Assembly: GCF_024385465.1 (NCBI RefSeq)
Contig: NZ_JANFLS010000002.1
Span: forward strand, 248,001-312,000
Source of the DNA: Arthrobacter sp. zg-Y844
GTDB taxonomy: Bacteria; Actinomycetota; Actinomycetes; Actinomycetales; Micrococcaceae
Direction of reading: 5' to 3'
Length of the DNA: 64,000 nt
Below the pieces are notes generated by a model. The model had not been told where the DNA came from, did no database searches, and saw nothing but the letters and a program-made list of their open reading frames with translations. The position numbers and the translations under genes were made by a program. This document shows, in pieces, positions 1-8,117 of this stretch. Numbering within the stretch: position 1 is the first letter of the stretch; every line of letters begins with the position of its first letter.

Positions 1-2
1 CC

Positions 3-956
3 GTCAGCAACGCCGGGGGTCTGGGCTTCCTCGCTGCGGGCTATAAAAGCGCCGAAGCGCTGGCCGGGGAAATCATGGCGACCCGAGGGCTGACCGGCCG
101 GCCGTTCGGGGTGAACCTCTTCGTGCCGGACTCCGCGAACACGGGCGGTTCCGGAACATCCCGGCAGGTCGCTGCCGCCCTGGCCTACCGGGAGCAGCTG
201 GCCCGGATCTATCCGCCGGAGCTGCTGCCGCTGCCGGACCCGGAGGACGACGACGGGTGGGATGCCAAGCTCGAACTGGTCCTCCGCCTGCAGGTACCCG
301 TGGCGTCCTTTACCTTCGGCCTGCCCGGCGCAGACGTTATTACTGCGCTCCGGGACGCAGGCACCGCCGTCGCCGTCACCGTGACCACTGCACGGGAAGC
401 CGAGCTGGCCGTTGCGGCAGGTGCACGGATGCTGTGCCTGCAGGGACCGGCGGCCGGCGGTCACCGCGGAACCTTCGACGCCGCGGCGGAACCGTCCGCG
501 CAGCCGTTGGATGAGCTGGTGCGTGCGGCCCGGGACGCCGTCAGCGACGATGTCGAGCTCATTGGCGCCGGAGGAATCAGCACCGCTGCACAGGTCCGGT
601 CCCTGCGGGCCGCCGGGGCGGATGCCGTGCAGGTCGGCACCGCGCTGCTGTTGAGCCTGGAGGCCGGGACCGCAGCCGTGCACCGGGCGGCCCTGCAGGA
701 CCCGCAGTTTACGCAGACCGCACTGACCCGGGCCTTTTCCGGCCGTACCGCCCGGGGACTGGCCAACCGGTTCATGGCCAAACACCCGGATGCCCCGGCC
801 GCCTATCCGCTGGTCAACCAGGTCACCAAGGGGCTCCGGGCACGGGCGGCAGCCGCCGGAGATCCGCACGGCACCAGCCTCTGGGCCGGAACCGGCTACC
901 GCTCGGCAGTGCCCGAACCTGCCGCCGCCGTGGTCGCACGGCTGGGGACGCGGTAA
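3..956 (+). CDS. Nitronate monooxygenase (2-nitropropane dioxygenase family), 5' truncated
   Basis: The frame is open from the first complete codon at position 3, and the residues before the first internal ATG (VSNAGGLGFLAAGYKSAEAL) belong to the family, so the true start lies upstream of the window. The enzyme oxidises nitronates with FMN and oxygen. Visible hallmarks are GVNLFVP near the N-terminus of the barrel, AGGHRG carrying the expected catalytic His, the phosphate-binding IGAGGI segment, and VQVGTALL further on. The gene ends with TAA 6 bp before the 3' end of the reverse-strand gene at 963, so the pair is convergent with no visible hairpin between. The family call is firm; the natural substrate is not known. 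Confidence 0.9.
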   Translation, partial: VSNAGGLGFLAAGYKSAEALAGEIMATRGLTGRPFGVNLFVPDSANTGGSGTSRQVAAALAYREQLARIYPPELLPLPDPEDDDGWDAKLELVLRLQVPVASFTFGLPGADVITALRDAGTAVAVTVTTAREAELAVAAGARMLCLQGPAAGGHRGTFDAAAEPSAQPLDELVRAARDAVSDDVELIGAGGISTAAQVRSLRAAGADAVQVGTALLLSLEAGTAAVHRAALQDPQFTQTALTRAFSGRTARGLANRFMAKHPDAPAAYPLVNQVTKGLRARAAAAGDPHGTSLWAGTGYRSAVPEPAAAVVARLGTR

Positions 957-962
957 CCGTTC

Positions 963-1550
963 CTAGGGCAGGCTGATCCGGACAAACACCGACGCCGCAT
1001 TCCGGGCCGCCTGCGCCAGCACGGCTGCTTTCGGGTCTGCGACGTCCAGCGGGCGCAGCCGGGGCAGCGCGGCCCAGCGGGCGAACTCCCGCCGGTCGGC
1101 CACCTGCTCGGCCAGCATCCGGTCGCCGCCGAAGACCAGGTACTCCGGAGCGGCGCTGCTGAATACGGCCGCTGCCTGCTCCGCGACGGTCGCCACGAGG
1201 GCATCGGCTGCATTGGCCCGGCGGCTGTTCGGCGAACCCGTCTTCGAGCCCAGCAGGCGGCCTTCCCGGGCAACGCCCACGGCATAGCCGCCGCGCCGGA
1301 CCAGCACCAGGCCCAGGGTCCGGGCCTGCCCGGCCAGCGAAGCCAGGCGTTCGACGTCGTTGGCGCCCCGTCCGGGGCGGCCGTCGGCAGGCCACGGTTC
1401 GAACAGTTCGGCCTCGGCGCCGGACGCGGCACGGACCCGCACGCCCTCATTCCCGGGGACAAACTCCAGTGCGCCCTGGCCCGCTTCGAACCGTTCCAGC
1501 CAGCCGGCCAGCCGTTCTGCCGAAACATAGGTGGTGCGCGAGGAAGGCAT
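963..1550 (-). CDS. acVLRF1-type (Vms1-like release factor) family protein lacking the usual catalytic loop
   Basis: This 195-residue protein reads as a member of the actinobacterial acVLRF1 family, eRF1-like domains thought to hydrolyse peptidyl-tRNA on stalled ribosomes. The core is recognisable: a stretch with PWPADGRPGRGA near residue 52, VRRGGYAVGVAREG at 84-97, GSKTG at 101-105, and YLVFGGDR in the second half. From memory of the family, GSK-G is followed by about 15 residues ending in a GGxSQQRFARRR loop that supplies the catalytic Gln. Here GSKTGSPNS runs straight into RRANAADALV, so the loop appears deleted in frame. The ATG at 1550 has no clear Shine-Dalgarno, and the gene is divergent from rarA. 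The family call is fairly good; whether the protein is active is doubtful. Confidence 0.65.
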   Translation of the reverse strand: MPSSRTTYVSAERLAGWLERFEAGQGALEFVPGNEGVRVRAASGAEAELFEPWPADGRPGRGANDVERLASLAGQARTLGLVLVRRGGYAVGVAREGRLLGSKTGSPNSRRANAADALVATVAEQAAAVFSSAAPEYLVFGGDRMLAEQVADRREFARWAALPRLRPLDVADPKAAVLAQAARNAASVFVRISLP

Positions 1551-1590
1551 GGCCGGGTCTGCTTTCAACGAAAGAGGGGTGGACCTGCTC

Positions 1591-1611
1591 AGGTTACGGC
1601 ACGAGTAGCCT
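1591..1611. promoter_or_regulatory. Candidate divergent promoters for the acVLRF1 gene and rarA
   Basis: The 67-bp divergent gap contains TAGCCT at 1606-1611 on the plus strand, 6 bases before the rarA GTG. On the minus strand it contains TAACCT at 1596-1591. Both fit the actinobacterial TANNNT -10 pattern. No convincing -35 boxes are visible. The spacing suggests that rarA could be leaderless. Confidence 0.3.
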
Positions 1612-1617
1612 TGAAAC

Positions 1618-3033
1618 GTGAATGGTTTGCCGGGGAATGATTTGTTCAGCGTAGACGGAGACGACGACGCGGAGTTCGACGACGCCGGGGCAGTCCCGGG
1701 CACGAGGGTGCGGCCGCGCAGCCCCTTGGCTGTCCGGATGCGCCCGCGCACAGTGGACGAGGTGGTGGGACAGCAGCACCTGCTCGGCCCCGGTTCGCCG
1801 CTGCGCACGCTGGCTTCCTCCGCCGATGAACGCAACCCCGCCGGACCCTCCTCGGTCATGCTGTGGGGGCCGCCCGGCACGGGCAAGACCACGCTGGCAC
1901 ACGTCGTCGCCCGGGGCGCCGGGCGCAAGTTCGTGGAGCTCTCCGCCATCACCGCCGGCGTCAAGGATGTCCGCCGGGTCATGGAGCAGGCCCTGACAGA
2001 CCGGGACCTGCACGGCGTCACCACCATCCTCTTCCTGGACGAGATCCACCGCTTCAACAAGGCCCAGCAGGATGCCCTGCTGCCCGGGGTGGAAAACCGG
2101 TGGGTGGTCCTGATGGCCGCCACCACGGAGAACCCGTCCTTCTCCGTGGTCTCCCCGCTGCTGTCCCGGTCGCTGCTGCTGACACTGAAACCGCTGACCG
2201 AGGAGGACATCGCCGCCCTGCTGCAACGCGCCGTCGAGGATGAACGGGGACTGGCCGGACGGGTGACGCTTAGCGCGGAGGCGCTGGAGCACCTGGTCCG
2301 GCTGGCGGCAGGGGACGCCCGCCGCGGCCTGACCGCGCTCGAGGCCGCCGCCGGCGTCGCCTACTCCGAAAAAGCGGACGGCGACGACATCCCTGAAGTC
2401 ACCCTGAAACACGCGGAAGAGGCACTGGACGTTGCGGCGCTGCGCTACGACCGCGCGGGTGACCAGCACTACGACATCACCAGCGCGTTCATCAAGTCCC
2501 TCCGGGGATCCGACGTCGACGCCGCCCTGCACTACCTGGCCCGCATGCTGGAATCGGGGGAGGACCCCCGGTTCATCTCCCGGCGGCTGATCATCTCGGC
2601 ATCGGAGGACGTGGGAATGGCGGACCCGACGGCGCTGCAGACCGCCGTCGCGGCCGCCCAGGCCGTCCAGCTGATCGGCATGCCCGAAGGACGGATCATC
2701 CTGGCCGAGGCAGTGGTGCATATTGCCACCGCACCCAAGTCCAACGCCGCCTACAACGGCATCAACGCCGCCATCGCCGATGTGCGGGCCGGGCGCGGGC
2801 AGGGCGTTCCATCCCATCTGCGCGATGCCCACTACCCGGGTGCGAAGCAGCTGGGGCACGGCAAGGGGTATATCTATTCGCATGACTCACCGCACGGCGT
2901 CGCACGCCAGCAGTACGCGCCGGATGACCTGGTCGGAACGAACTACTACGAACCCACCGGCAACGGAGTGGAGCGTGACATCTCCGCCAGGCTGGACCGG
3001 CTGCGGGGAATCATCCGGGGCGAGAAGTCCTGA
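1618..3033 (+). CDS. rarA: Replication-associated recombination protein A (RarA/MgsA AAA+ ATPase)
   Basis: The product is a 471-residue clamp-loader-like AAA+ ATPase that acts at stalled replication forks. Walker A is GPPGTGKT at residues 84-91 and Walker B is LFLDEIHRF near 139-147. The C-terminal MgsA oligomerisation region is recognisable from [14 protein letters not shown] and the closing [16 protein letters not shown]. An N-terminal acidic stretch ([12 protein letters not shown]) precedes [11 protein letters not shown], where homology normally begins. GTG at 1618 is chosen because it follows a -10-like TAGCCT at leaderless spacing; no Shine-Dalgarno is present. Length and motifs match the family. 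Confidence 0.93.
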   Translation: MNGLPGNDLFSVDGDDDAEFDDAGAVPGTRVRPRSPLAVRMRPRTVDEVVGQQHLLGPGSPLRTLASSADERNPAGPSSVMLWGPPGTGKTTLAHVVARGAGRKFVELSAITAGVKDVRRVMEQALTDRDLHGVTTILFLDEIHRFNKAQQDALLPGVENRWVVLMAATTENPSFSVVSPLLSRSLLLTLKPLTEEDIAALLQRAVEDERGLAGRVTLSAEALEHLVRLAAGDARRGLTALEAAAGVAYSEKADGDDIPEVTLKHAEEALDVAALRYDRAGDQHYDITSAFIKSLRGSDVDAALHYLARMLESGEDPRFISRRLIISASEDVGMADPTALQTAVAAAQAVQLIGMPEGRIILAEAVVHIATAPKSNAAYNGINAAIADVRAGRGQGVPSHLRDAHYPGAKQLGHGKGYIYSHDSPHGVARQQYAPDDLVGTNYYEPTGNGVERDISARLDRLRGIIRGEKS

Positions 3034-3105
3034 CCGGGAGCGCCTGTTCCTGACCGGCGGGTCCTGCGGTGCGTGTTAGCATTGATGGTTGACTGGCAAG
3101 CCGGT

Positions 3106-3119
3106 TGTCGATTTCGACA
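3106..3119 (+). promoter_or_regulatory. Perfect inverted repeat in the rpsD leader
   Basis: TGTCGA-TT-TCGACA is a perfect 6-bp-arm palindrome lying 124 bases before the rpsD start. A TAGCAT -10-like box is at 3077-3082 and a TTGACT at 3090-3095, so the repeat lies close to the likely transcription start. It could be a protein operator or the stem of an RNA hairpin. I know of no established factor for it. Confidence 0.35.
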
Positions 3120-3146
3120 CCCTCGGCTGTAGCAGACGGCAGCGGT

Positions 3147-3174
3147 TGGCCGGAGCTCTCCCTAATGGAGGCCA
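3147..3174 (+). promoter_or_regulatory. Bulged hairpin in the rpsD 5' untranslated region
   Basis: TGGC at 3147-3150 pairs with GCCA at 3171-3174, and CTCC at 3158-3161 pairs with GGAG at 3167-3170. This makes an 8-bp interrupted stem with a one-sided bulge. S4 autoregulates its own synthesis in several phyla, so a leader structure is plausible, but this one does not match any S4 leader model that I know. Confidence 0.25.
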
Positions 3175-3242
3175 GCATATTTCGCAGCAGTCACGGCACG
3201 TACTACCGCCGTGGCCAAACCGCCAAACAGTGAAAGGTGAAC

Positions 3243-3869
3243 GTGGCTAACAACACACGTGCACGCCGGCAGGCACGCGCATCGCGCGCCCTCGGCATTG
3301 CTTTGACCCCCAAGGCAGCAAAGTACTTCGAGCGTCGGCCTTACCCCCCGGGTGAGCACGGCCGCGCACGTCGCAAGCAGGACAGCGACTACGCCGTACG
3401 TCTGCGCGAAAAGCAGCGTCTGCGTGCCCAGTACGGCATCCGCGAAGCACAGATGACCCGTGTCTTCGAAGAAGCCCGCCGTACCGCCGGCCTGACCGGT
3501 GAAAACCTGATCGAACTGCTCGAAATGCGTCTCGACGCACTCGTGCTGCGTGCCGGCTTTGCCCGCACGATCGCCCAGGCCCGCCAGCTGGTTGTGCACC
3601 GTCACATCATGGTTGACGGCGCCCGCGTGGACCGCCCGTCCTTCCGCGTTTCCGAAGGCCAGCTCATCCACGTGCACCAGCGCAGCGAGACCATGACGCC
3701 GTTCCAGGTTGCCGCAGCCGGCGCCCACCGCGACGTCCTGCCCGCCGTTCCGGGTTACCTCGATGTTTCCCTGGACAAGCTGCAGGCACGCCTCGTGCGT
3801 CGCCCGAAGCGCTCGGAAGTCCCCGTGACCTGCGAAGAGCAGCTCGTGGTGGAATACTACGCACGCTAA
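3243..3869 (+). CDS. rpsD: 30S ribosomal protein S4
   Basis: The 208-residue product is S4, which nucleates 16S rRNA assembly. The N-terminus ANNTRARRQARASRALGIAL is typical of Micrococcales S4, and the S4 RNA-binding domain (RLDALVLRAGFARTIAQARQ) follows. Two in-frame GTG codons occur, at 3237 and 3243. GTG 3243 is preferred because AAAGG at 3233-3237 then lies five bases upstream, and because the family begins with (M)ANNT. The gene is monocistronic, with its own 200-base leader and a strong terminator immediately after the stop. Confidence 0.97.
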   Translation: MANNTRARRQARASRALGIALTPKAAKYFERRPYPPGEHGRARRKQDSDYAVRLREKQRLRAQYGIREAQMTRVFEEARRTAGLTGENLIELLEMRLDALVLRAGFARTIAQARQLVVHRHIMVDGARVDRPSFRVSEGQLIHVHQRSETMTPFQVAAAGAHRDVLPAVPGYLDVSLDKLQARLVRRPKRSEVPVTCEEQLVVEYYAR

Positions 3870-3870
3870 T

Positions 3871-3888
3871 AACGGAAACTTTTCCGTT
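3871..3888 (+). terminator. Small hairpin directly after rpsD
   Basis: AACGGAA at 3871-3877 pairs with TTCCGTT at 3882-3888 around a 4-base loop, one base after the rpsD stop. It is followed by TACTG rather than a T run. It probably protects the mRNA end or acts together with the stronger hairpin downstream. Confidence 0.45.
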
Positions 3889-3895
3889 TACTGTT

Positions 3896-3922
3896 CAGCC
3901 CGCGGCCTTGTGCCGCGGGCTG
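3896..3922 (+). terminator. Rho-independent terminator of rpsD
   Basis: An 11-bp perfect G/C-rich stem (3896-3906 with 3912-3922) closes a CTTGT loop and is followed by TTCCGTTA. The position and strength fit termination of the rpsD transcript. Confidence 0.8.
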
Positions 3923-4099
3923 TTCCGTTATCCGGGGCCGTATTCCTCCTTTCGTGGCGTACACGGCAAAAGTAAGTGCCGCGGCGTTGCAGTAGGTAAG
4001 GTACATACCGGAGTCTTTCGCCGTATCCAGGCGGGGACTTCCGGGCAGAGCCGTTAACGGCGATGCGAACCACGAATTTTCTGCGCAAGAAGGAGTCCC

Positions 4100-4474
4100 A
4101 TGTCGGGTGGAGATATAGCCGGTCTGATCGCGGCCGGTGTGTTTGCCGTATTGGTCGCGTTGCTGGCCGTTCCCGTCTGGAAACTGGGGAAGGTCTTCGA
4201 CGAGATGCGCGGCGCCATCCGTACGCTCAGCGAGGAGACCACTCCGCTGATCGACGAGGTCACCACCACGGTGTCCACCACCAACCTGCAGCTGCAGAAG
4301 GTGGACGGCATCTCCTCGAACGTTTCGGACGCATCGGCCAACTTGTCCGCTCTGTCCTCCCTGGTGGCCGCCACCGTGGGTTCCCCGCTGATCAAGGTCT
4401 CGGCGTTCAGCTACGGCGTACGTTCCGCCCTCGCCTCCCGCAGGACCGCCGGCCGTGGCCGGCGCAGCCGCTAA
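4100..4474 (+). CDS. DUF948 membrane protein
   Basis: This is a 124-residue protein with one N-terminal membrane segment (about residues 6-28, IAGLIAAGVFAVLVALLAVP). A polar helical region with heptad-like spacing follows (FDEMRGAIRTLSEETTPLID through NLQLQKVDGI), and the tail is basic (RRTAGRGRRSR). This architecture is that of the DUF948 family, whose function is unknown. ATG at 4100 has a good AAGGAG site at 4090-4095. It lies between rpsD and alaS, as in related actinobacteria, and is likely co-transcribed with the small gene 27 bases downstream. Confidence 0.8.
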   Translation: MSGGDIAGLIAAGVFAVLVALLAVPVWKLGKVFDEMRGAIRTLSEETTPLIDEVTTTVSTTNLQLQKVDGISSNVSDASANLSALSSLVAATVGSPLIKVSAFSYGVRSALASRRTAGRGRRSR

Positions 4475-4501
4475 GCACACCAACAATTACAGGAGCCAGC
4501 C

Positions 4502-4756
4502 ATGATCAAGCGCGTATTTTGGATGTCCATTGGCGTTGCCATCGGCGTAATCGCCGTCCGCCGGGTTTCCGAGGCCAAGACCAGCCTGAGCCAGGCGGGG
4601 ATCAACCGTGCGGTGGATTCCGCAGCCGGTGCCGTGCAGAGCTTCGCCGAAGCCCTGCGTGAAGGCATGGGCCAGCGTGAGGGCGAGCTGCGCGCTGCCC
4701 TGGGCCTGGACAACTCCGACAACGTTGCCGAGACCCTGAGGTCCACGCGCCGCTAA
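4502..4756 (+). CDS. Conserved small hypothetical protein upstream of alaS
   Basis: The product has 84 residues: an N-terminal hydrophobic helix (about 5-20, VFWMSIGVAIGVIAVR) followed by an amphipathic region with two likely helices (AGINRAVDSAAGAVQSFAEA and MGQREGELRAALGL). I do not recognise a named domain. An AGGAG site lies ten bases before the ATG. It follows the DUF948 gene by 27 bases and precedes alaS by 93. The shared single-helix architecture suggests that the two small proteins work at the membrane, but this is inference. Confidence 0.7.
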   Translation: MIKRVFWMSIGVAIGVIAVRRVSEAKTSLSQAGINRAVDSAAGAVQSFAEALREGMGQREGELRAALGLDNSDNVAETLRSTRR

Positions 4757-4849
4757 GCGCCGCACTTCTTCGTCACTGGCAGCACAGCATTACGCACGCA
4801 GTCCCACCTGCCTGCTGAAACACCATTACCGGAAGGGTATAGAAGCACC

Positions 4850-7543
4850 ATGAAGTCCCACGAGATTGCACGCCGCTGGCTGGATTACTTCAGCAATAAG
4901 GGACATACGGTGGTGCCCTCGGCGTCGCTCGTCTCCAACGATCCCTCGCTGCTGTTCACCGTGGCCGGCATGGTGCCGTTCATCCCTTACCTCACCGCCC
5001 GCGAAAAGGCTCCATACAGCCGGGCAACCAGCGTGCAGAAGTGCATCCGCACCGCGGACATCGAAGAAGTGGGCAAGACCGCCCGCCACGGCACCTTCTT
5101 CCAGATGGCAGGCAACTTCTCCTTCGGTGACTACTTCAAGGAAGAAGCAATCACCTACGCCTGGGAACTGCTGACCTCCGACGTCGAGAAGGGCGGTTAC
5201 GGGCTGGACCCGCAGCGGCTCTGGGTCACCGTTTACGAGGACGGCGACGAGCGCGACGACGAAGCCCGCGCCATCTGGCGGGACAAGATCGGCATCCCGA
5301 ATGACCGCATCATCGGGACCGGCAAGGCGGACAACTACTGGAACACCGGACAGGCAGGCCCGGGCGGCCCCTGCTCCGAGATCTACTACGACCGCGGCCC
5401 GGCCTACGGCCAGGAGGGCGGCCCGGCAGTAGACGAGACGCGCTACATCGAGATCTGGAACCTGGTCTTTATGCAGTACCAGCTCTCCGCCGTGCGCTCC
5501 AAGACGGACTTCGACGTGGCCGGCGAACTGCCGCAGAAGAACATCGACACGGGCCTCGGCCTCGAGCGTCTGGCGATGATCCTGCAGGGCGTGGAGAACA
5601 TGTACGAGACGGACCAGGTCCGTCCCGTGCTGGATAAGGCCGCCGAGCTCTCCGGCAAGACCTACACCAGCTCCGAAAACCCCTCGGACCCGCACCACAC
5701 GGACGACGTCCGGATGCGCGTGGTTGCCGACCATATCCGCTCCGCCCTGATGTTGATTTCCGACGGCGTGAGCCCGTCCAACGAAGGCCGCGGCTACGTG
5801 CTGCGCCGCCTCATCCGCCGGGCCGTGCGCGCCATGCGCCTGCTGGGCGTGGACACCGCCGTGCTGCCCGAACTGCTGCCCGTCTCCCGCGATGCCATGA
5901 AGGGCACGTACCCCGAGGTTGAAGCCGACTTCGCCCGGATCAGCCGGATCGCCTATGCCGAGGAGAAGGCGTTCCTGCGCACCATCGCCTCCGGCACCGA
6001 GCGCCTGGAAGAGGCCGTCAAGGTCTCCAAGGCCGCCGGCGCTCCGTTGAGCGGCGAAGAAGCGTTTGCCCTGCACGACACCTACGGTTTCCCCATCGAC
6101 CTCACGCTGGAAATGGCCGAGGAAGCGGGCCTGAAGGTCGACGAGGCCGGATTCCGCTCGCTCATGTCAGAGCAGCGCAAGCGCGCCCAGGCAGATGCCC
6201 GCGGGAAGAAGCACGGGCACGCCGATATGTCGGTGTTCAACGAACTGCTGGCCGCCGGTTCCACGGTATTCACGGGCTACGACGAGCTGAAGACCGAATC
6301 GAAGGTCCGCGGCATCATTTCCGGGAACTCCCGCGTGGAATACGCCGGACAGGGTTCCGAAATCTCCCTGGTGCTGGACTCCACGCCGTTCTACGCCGAA
6401 GCGGGCGGGCAGGCCGCCGATACCGGCCTCATCACCGGTGACGGCTTCGTCCTCGAGGTGCAGGACGTCCAGCGTCCGGTCAAGGGGTTGAGCGTGCACA
6501 AGGCGATTGTCCGCGAAGGCGAGATCGCCGCCGGCGCCAATGTGCTGGCCGCCGTCGACGCCCAGCGCCGACACGAGGCTGAGCAGGCGCACTCCGGCAC
6601 GCACATCGTGCACGCGGCCCTGCACCAGATCCTCGGCCCGGAAGCGCTGCAGCGCGGCTCCTTCAACAAGGCCGGCTACCTGCGCTTCGACTTCTCCTGG
6701 GGCGAAGGCCTCTCCGACGCCGCGAAATCCGAAATCGAAGAGGTCTCCAACCTCGCGATCCGCAGCAACTACCAGGTAGAGACCAAGATCATGTCCCTGG
6801 CGGACGCCAAGGCACTGGGCGCCACCGCACTGTTCGGCGAAGCCTACGGTGACACCGTGCGGGTCGTGGAAATGAACGGCGACTGGTCCCGCGAACTCTG
6901 CGGCGGCACCCACGTGGCCTCGACTTCCCGCATCGGCAGCCTGACCCTGCTGGGCGAACAGTCCGTCGGATCCGGCAACCGCCGGGTCGAAGCCTTCGTG
7001 GGTATGGACGCCTTCCGCCACCTCGCCGCCGAGCGGGCACTGGTGAATGAGCTCTCCGAGATGCTCAAGGTCCCTTCGGTGCAGCTGCCGGACCGCCTCG
7101 CTGCCACCCTGGCCAAGCTGAAGTCCACCGAGAAGGAACTCGAAAAGCTGCGCCGCGAGCAGCTGGCCGCTTCCGCCGCTGCCCTCGTAGGCACCGCAGT
7201 GGACGTAGACGGCGTCCGGCTCCTGGCCCACAACGCCGGCGAGGTCGGGGGAGCGGATGACCTGCGCACCTTGGCCCTCGACCTGCGTTCCCGCCTGGGC
7301 AGCGAACCCGCAGCGGTGGCTGTCGCCGGTGTCTCCAACAACCGTCCCGTGGTGATTGTTGCCACCAACGAAGGTGCCCGCGGTGCCGGCGTCAAGGCCG
7401 GTGCCCTCGTCAAGGTTGCTGCCGGCGTGCTCGGCGGCGGCGGCGGCGGCAAGGACGACGTCGCCCAGGGCGGCGGCTCCGATGCAGGCAGGATCGGAGA
7501 TGCCCTCACGGCGATCCGCGAAGCCGTGGCCGGGCGGAGCTGA
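4850..7543 (+). CDS. alaS: Alanyl-tRNA synthetase
   Basis: The 897-residue class II enzyme charges tRNA-Ala and clears mischarged Ser and Gly. The aminoacylation core begins at the N-terminus (GHTVVPSASLVSNDPSLLF) and includes GGPCSEIYYDRG. The editing domain has the zinc ligands HSGTH (581-585) and CGGTH (684-688). The C-terminal DHHA1 oligomerisation domain ends with a run of six glycines near residue 864 and the typical GRIGDALTAIREAV. ATG at 4850 follows a GGAAGGG site. ruvX begins two bases after the stop, so the two genes are surely co-transcribed. No T-box or other riboswitch is visible in the short leader. Confidence 0.98.
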   Translation: MKSHEIARRWLDYFSNKGHTVVPSASLVSNDPSLLFTVAGMVPFIPYLTAREKAPYSRATSVQKCIRTADIEEVGKTARHGTFFQMAGNFSFGDYFKEEAITYAWELLTSDVEKGGYGLDPQRLWVTVYEDGDERDDEARAIWRDKIGIPNDRIIGTGKADNYWNTGQAGPGGPCSEIYYDRGPAYGQEGGPAVDETRYIEIWNLVFMQYQLSAVRSKTDFDVAGELPQKNIDTGLGLERLAMILQGVENMYETDQVRPVLDKAAELSGKTYTSSENPSDPHHTDDVRMRVVADHIRSALMLISDGVSPSNEGRGYVLRRLIRRAVRAMRLLGVDTAVLPELLPVSRDAMKGTYPEVEADFARISRIAYAEEKAFLRTIASGTERLEEAVKVSKAAGAPLSGEEAFALHDTYGFPIDLTLEMAEEAGLKVDEAGFRSLMSEQRKRAQADARGKKHGHADMSVFNELLAAGSTVFTGYDELKTESKVRGIISGNSRVEYAGQGSEISLVLDSTPFYAEAGGQAADTGLITGDGFVLEVQDVQRPVKGLSVHKAIVREGEIAAGANVLAAVDAQRRHEAEQAHSGTHIVHAALHQILGPEALQRGSFNKAGYLRFDFSWGEGLSDAAKSEIEEVSNLAIRSNYQVETKIMSLADAKALGATALFGEAYGDTVRVVEMNGDWSRELCGGTHVASTSRIGSLTLLGEQSVGSGNRRVEAFVGMDAFRHLAAERALVNELSEMLKVPSVQLPDRLAATLAKLKSTEKELEKLRREQLAASAAALVGTAVDVDGVRLLAHNAGEVGGADDLRTLALDLRSRLGSEPAAVAVAGVSNNRPVVIVATNEGARGAGVKAGALVKVAAGVLGGGGGGKDDVAQGGGSDAGRIGDALTAIREAVAGRS

Positions 7544-7544
7544 C

Positions 7545-8117
7545 TTGAGTGGTCTGCGCGGGGTGAAGCTGGGTGTCGACGTCGGCCTGGTTCGGGTCGG
7601 CCTCGCAGCCAGCGACCCCGACGGCGTCCTGGCCATGCCGGTCAGGACGCTGAAGCGGGACGCGAAGAAAAACAGCGACATCCGCGTGGTGGTCCGGGAA
7701 GCTGCGGAGCGGGGTGCCGTCGAAGTGTTTGTCGGCCTGCCCCGCAGCCTGGGCGGCGGCGAAACCGCCTCCACCCAGATGGCCCGGGACTACGCGCAGG
7801 CGCTGGTCCGGGCCCTGGCCGACGCCGGCCAGGAACAGCAGGTGCGGCTGGTGGACGAACGCCTGACCACGGTCTCCGCGCACCGTAACCTGCGCGAAGC
7901 TGGAATGAACAGCCGGAATCACCGTACAGTGGTTGATCAAGCGGCTGCAGTGGCTATTCTGCAGCAGGCTATTGACACACAACGATCCCAGAACCGGGAC
8001 GTAGGGGAGCTGGTTACACTGCGCCGGCCGCGCCGCGAAAGCGGCGGGATGCCGGCCCCGACCGAGGAGTTCGAAATTTCGCAGGACATCGAGCGCGAAA
8101 GCGGTAATACGCCGTGA
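7545..8117 (+). CDS. ruvX: RuvX/YqgF-type nuclease (putative pre-16S rRNA nuclease)
   Basis: The RNase H-fold protein shows GVDVGLVRVGLAASD near its N-terminus, FVGLPRSLGGG in the middle, VDERLTTVSA and DQAAAVAILQ, the four standard acidic motifs of the family. YqgF proteins are implicated in 16S 5'-end maturation and in Holliday-junction resolution. The start is uncertain. TTG 7545 is preferred because GGCGGAG lies seven bases upstream; GTG 7563 is the alternative. At 190 residues it is longer than most relatives because of a polar C-terminal tail of about 45 residues (PAPTEEFEISQDIERESGNT). The stop overlaps the mltG start as GTGA. Confidence 0.93.
   Translation: MSGLRGVKLGVDVGLVRVGLAASDPDGVLAMPVRTLKRDAKKNSDIRVVVREAAERGAVEVFVGLPRSLGGGETASTQMARDYAQALVRALADAGQEQQVRLVDERLTTVSAHRNLREAGMNSRNHRTVVDQAAAVAILQQAIDTQRSQNRDVGELVTLRRPRRESGGMPAPTEEFEISQDIERESGNTP

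Noticed and set aside
6167-7774. Open frame of about 535 codons antisense to alaS and ruvX
   Set aside because: This is a mirror frame of a certain alaS gene, with no recognisable motif and no ribosome site.
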